The notes under the pieces: generated by a model
The model's database searches: none
Told to the model about the DNA's origin: nothing
The model's input: only the letters and a program-made list of their open reading frames with translations
Source: Verrucomicrobiia bacterium
Lineage (GTDB): Bacteria > Verrucomicrobiota > Verrucomicrobiia > Verrucomicrobiales > DEV007
Assembly (NCBI GenBank): GCA_030425385.1
Contig: JAUIAH010000015.1
Coordinates: forward strand, 88,852-152,851
Direction of reading: 5' to 3'
DNA: 64,000 bases
Made by a program: the position numbers and the translations under genes
Shown: one piece after another, positions 63,840 to 64,000 of the stretch
Position numbering within the stretch: position 1 is the first letter of the stretch
Layout: each line of letters opens with the position of its first letter

Positions 63840-64000
63840 AATCTGTTGGCGCCGAGCCTCACCTTTGGCTTCACGTGTACTGGTTCAGCGAGAATGTATG
63901 TTTTGGCGGATGAGTTTAAGTGACTCTGGTCGTCGCTCTAGGTTCGGTTCAAGCCGCTGGCGCGGCAGGTAAGTTTGGAGGCATGGCAGGCTCCTCTAAG

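Noticed and set aside
1..64000. CTAAC/GTTAG as a DNA uptake or chromosome-organising word
   Set aside because: The word is frequent on the plus strand (about 80 against about 17 for its complement), but this follows the excess of minus-strand genes and Leu TTA-G codon pairs; the total is near what composition predicts.

Overview
This 64 kb window looks like a chromosomal segment of a Verrucomicrobiota bacterium. I infer this from very large secreted beta-rich proteins (LamG, PA14-like, thrombospondin-3, lamin-tail/CotH, RHS), a PEP-CTERM metalloprotease, an HTTM protein, PQQ-propeller and DUF1080 proteins, a free-standing SufBCD system and weak Shine-Dalgarno signals. No rRNA gene is present to confirm it. 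I saw no tRNA, CRISPR array or prophage, and most genes lie on the minus strand.

Left part (1-22.4 kb): the N-terminal part of a large LamG/TSP3/PA14-like surface protein runs off the left edge. It is followed by a TPR protein, an HTTM protein, a TIM-barrel protein, a ferredoxin and a PQQ-propeller protein. A two-gene Septu-type anti-phage system (AAA ATPase plus HNH nuclease) lies at 8.3-10.2 kb. A minus-strand run then encodes LepA, signal peptidase I, an unknown membrane protein, a squalene/phytoene synthase-type enzyme, a membrane-anchored cyclase-fold repeat protein and a DUF1080 lipoprotein. A 1577-residue lamin-tail/CotH protein lies upstream of lepA.

Middle part (22.5-52 kb): a Fur-family regulator with 7-1-7 palindromes in its promoter precedes sufC, sufB and sufD. 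A Fe3+-type ABC transporter converges on this operon, so 22.5-30.2 kb reads as an iron and Fe-S module. The transporter starts only 8 bases after a 10.7 kb gene for a protein of about 22 beta-sandwich repeats. That gene lies 3 bases after an RHS/YD protein that carries an N-terminal C39-like cysteine peptidase domain. Upstream are an FG-GAP/ASPIC protein and a protein with three near-identical 192-residue repeats.

Right part (52-64 kb): the strongest candidate for an undescribed system is an overlapping gene pair at 52.1-58.3 kb. One gene encodes a class III nucleotide cyclase fused to a TIR domain, a DUF4062-like domain and a second TIR-like domain. The other encodes an nSTAND1-type NTPase with a membrane segment and C-terminal WD40 repeats. 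Housekeeping genes follow (rpmF, DUF177/YceD, aat), then a PEP-CTERM metalloprotease gene split by an in-frame TGA. The last 3 kb is a repeat-rich, decayed stretch with a REP-associated transposase, tandem duplications, a 9-bp minisatellite and an RHS fragment.
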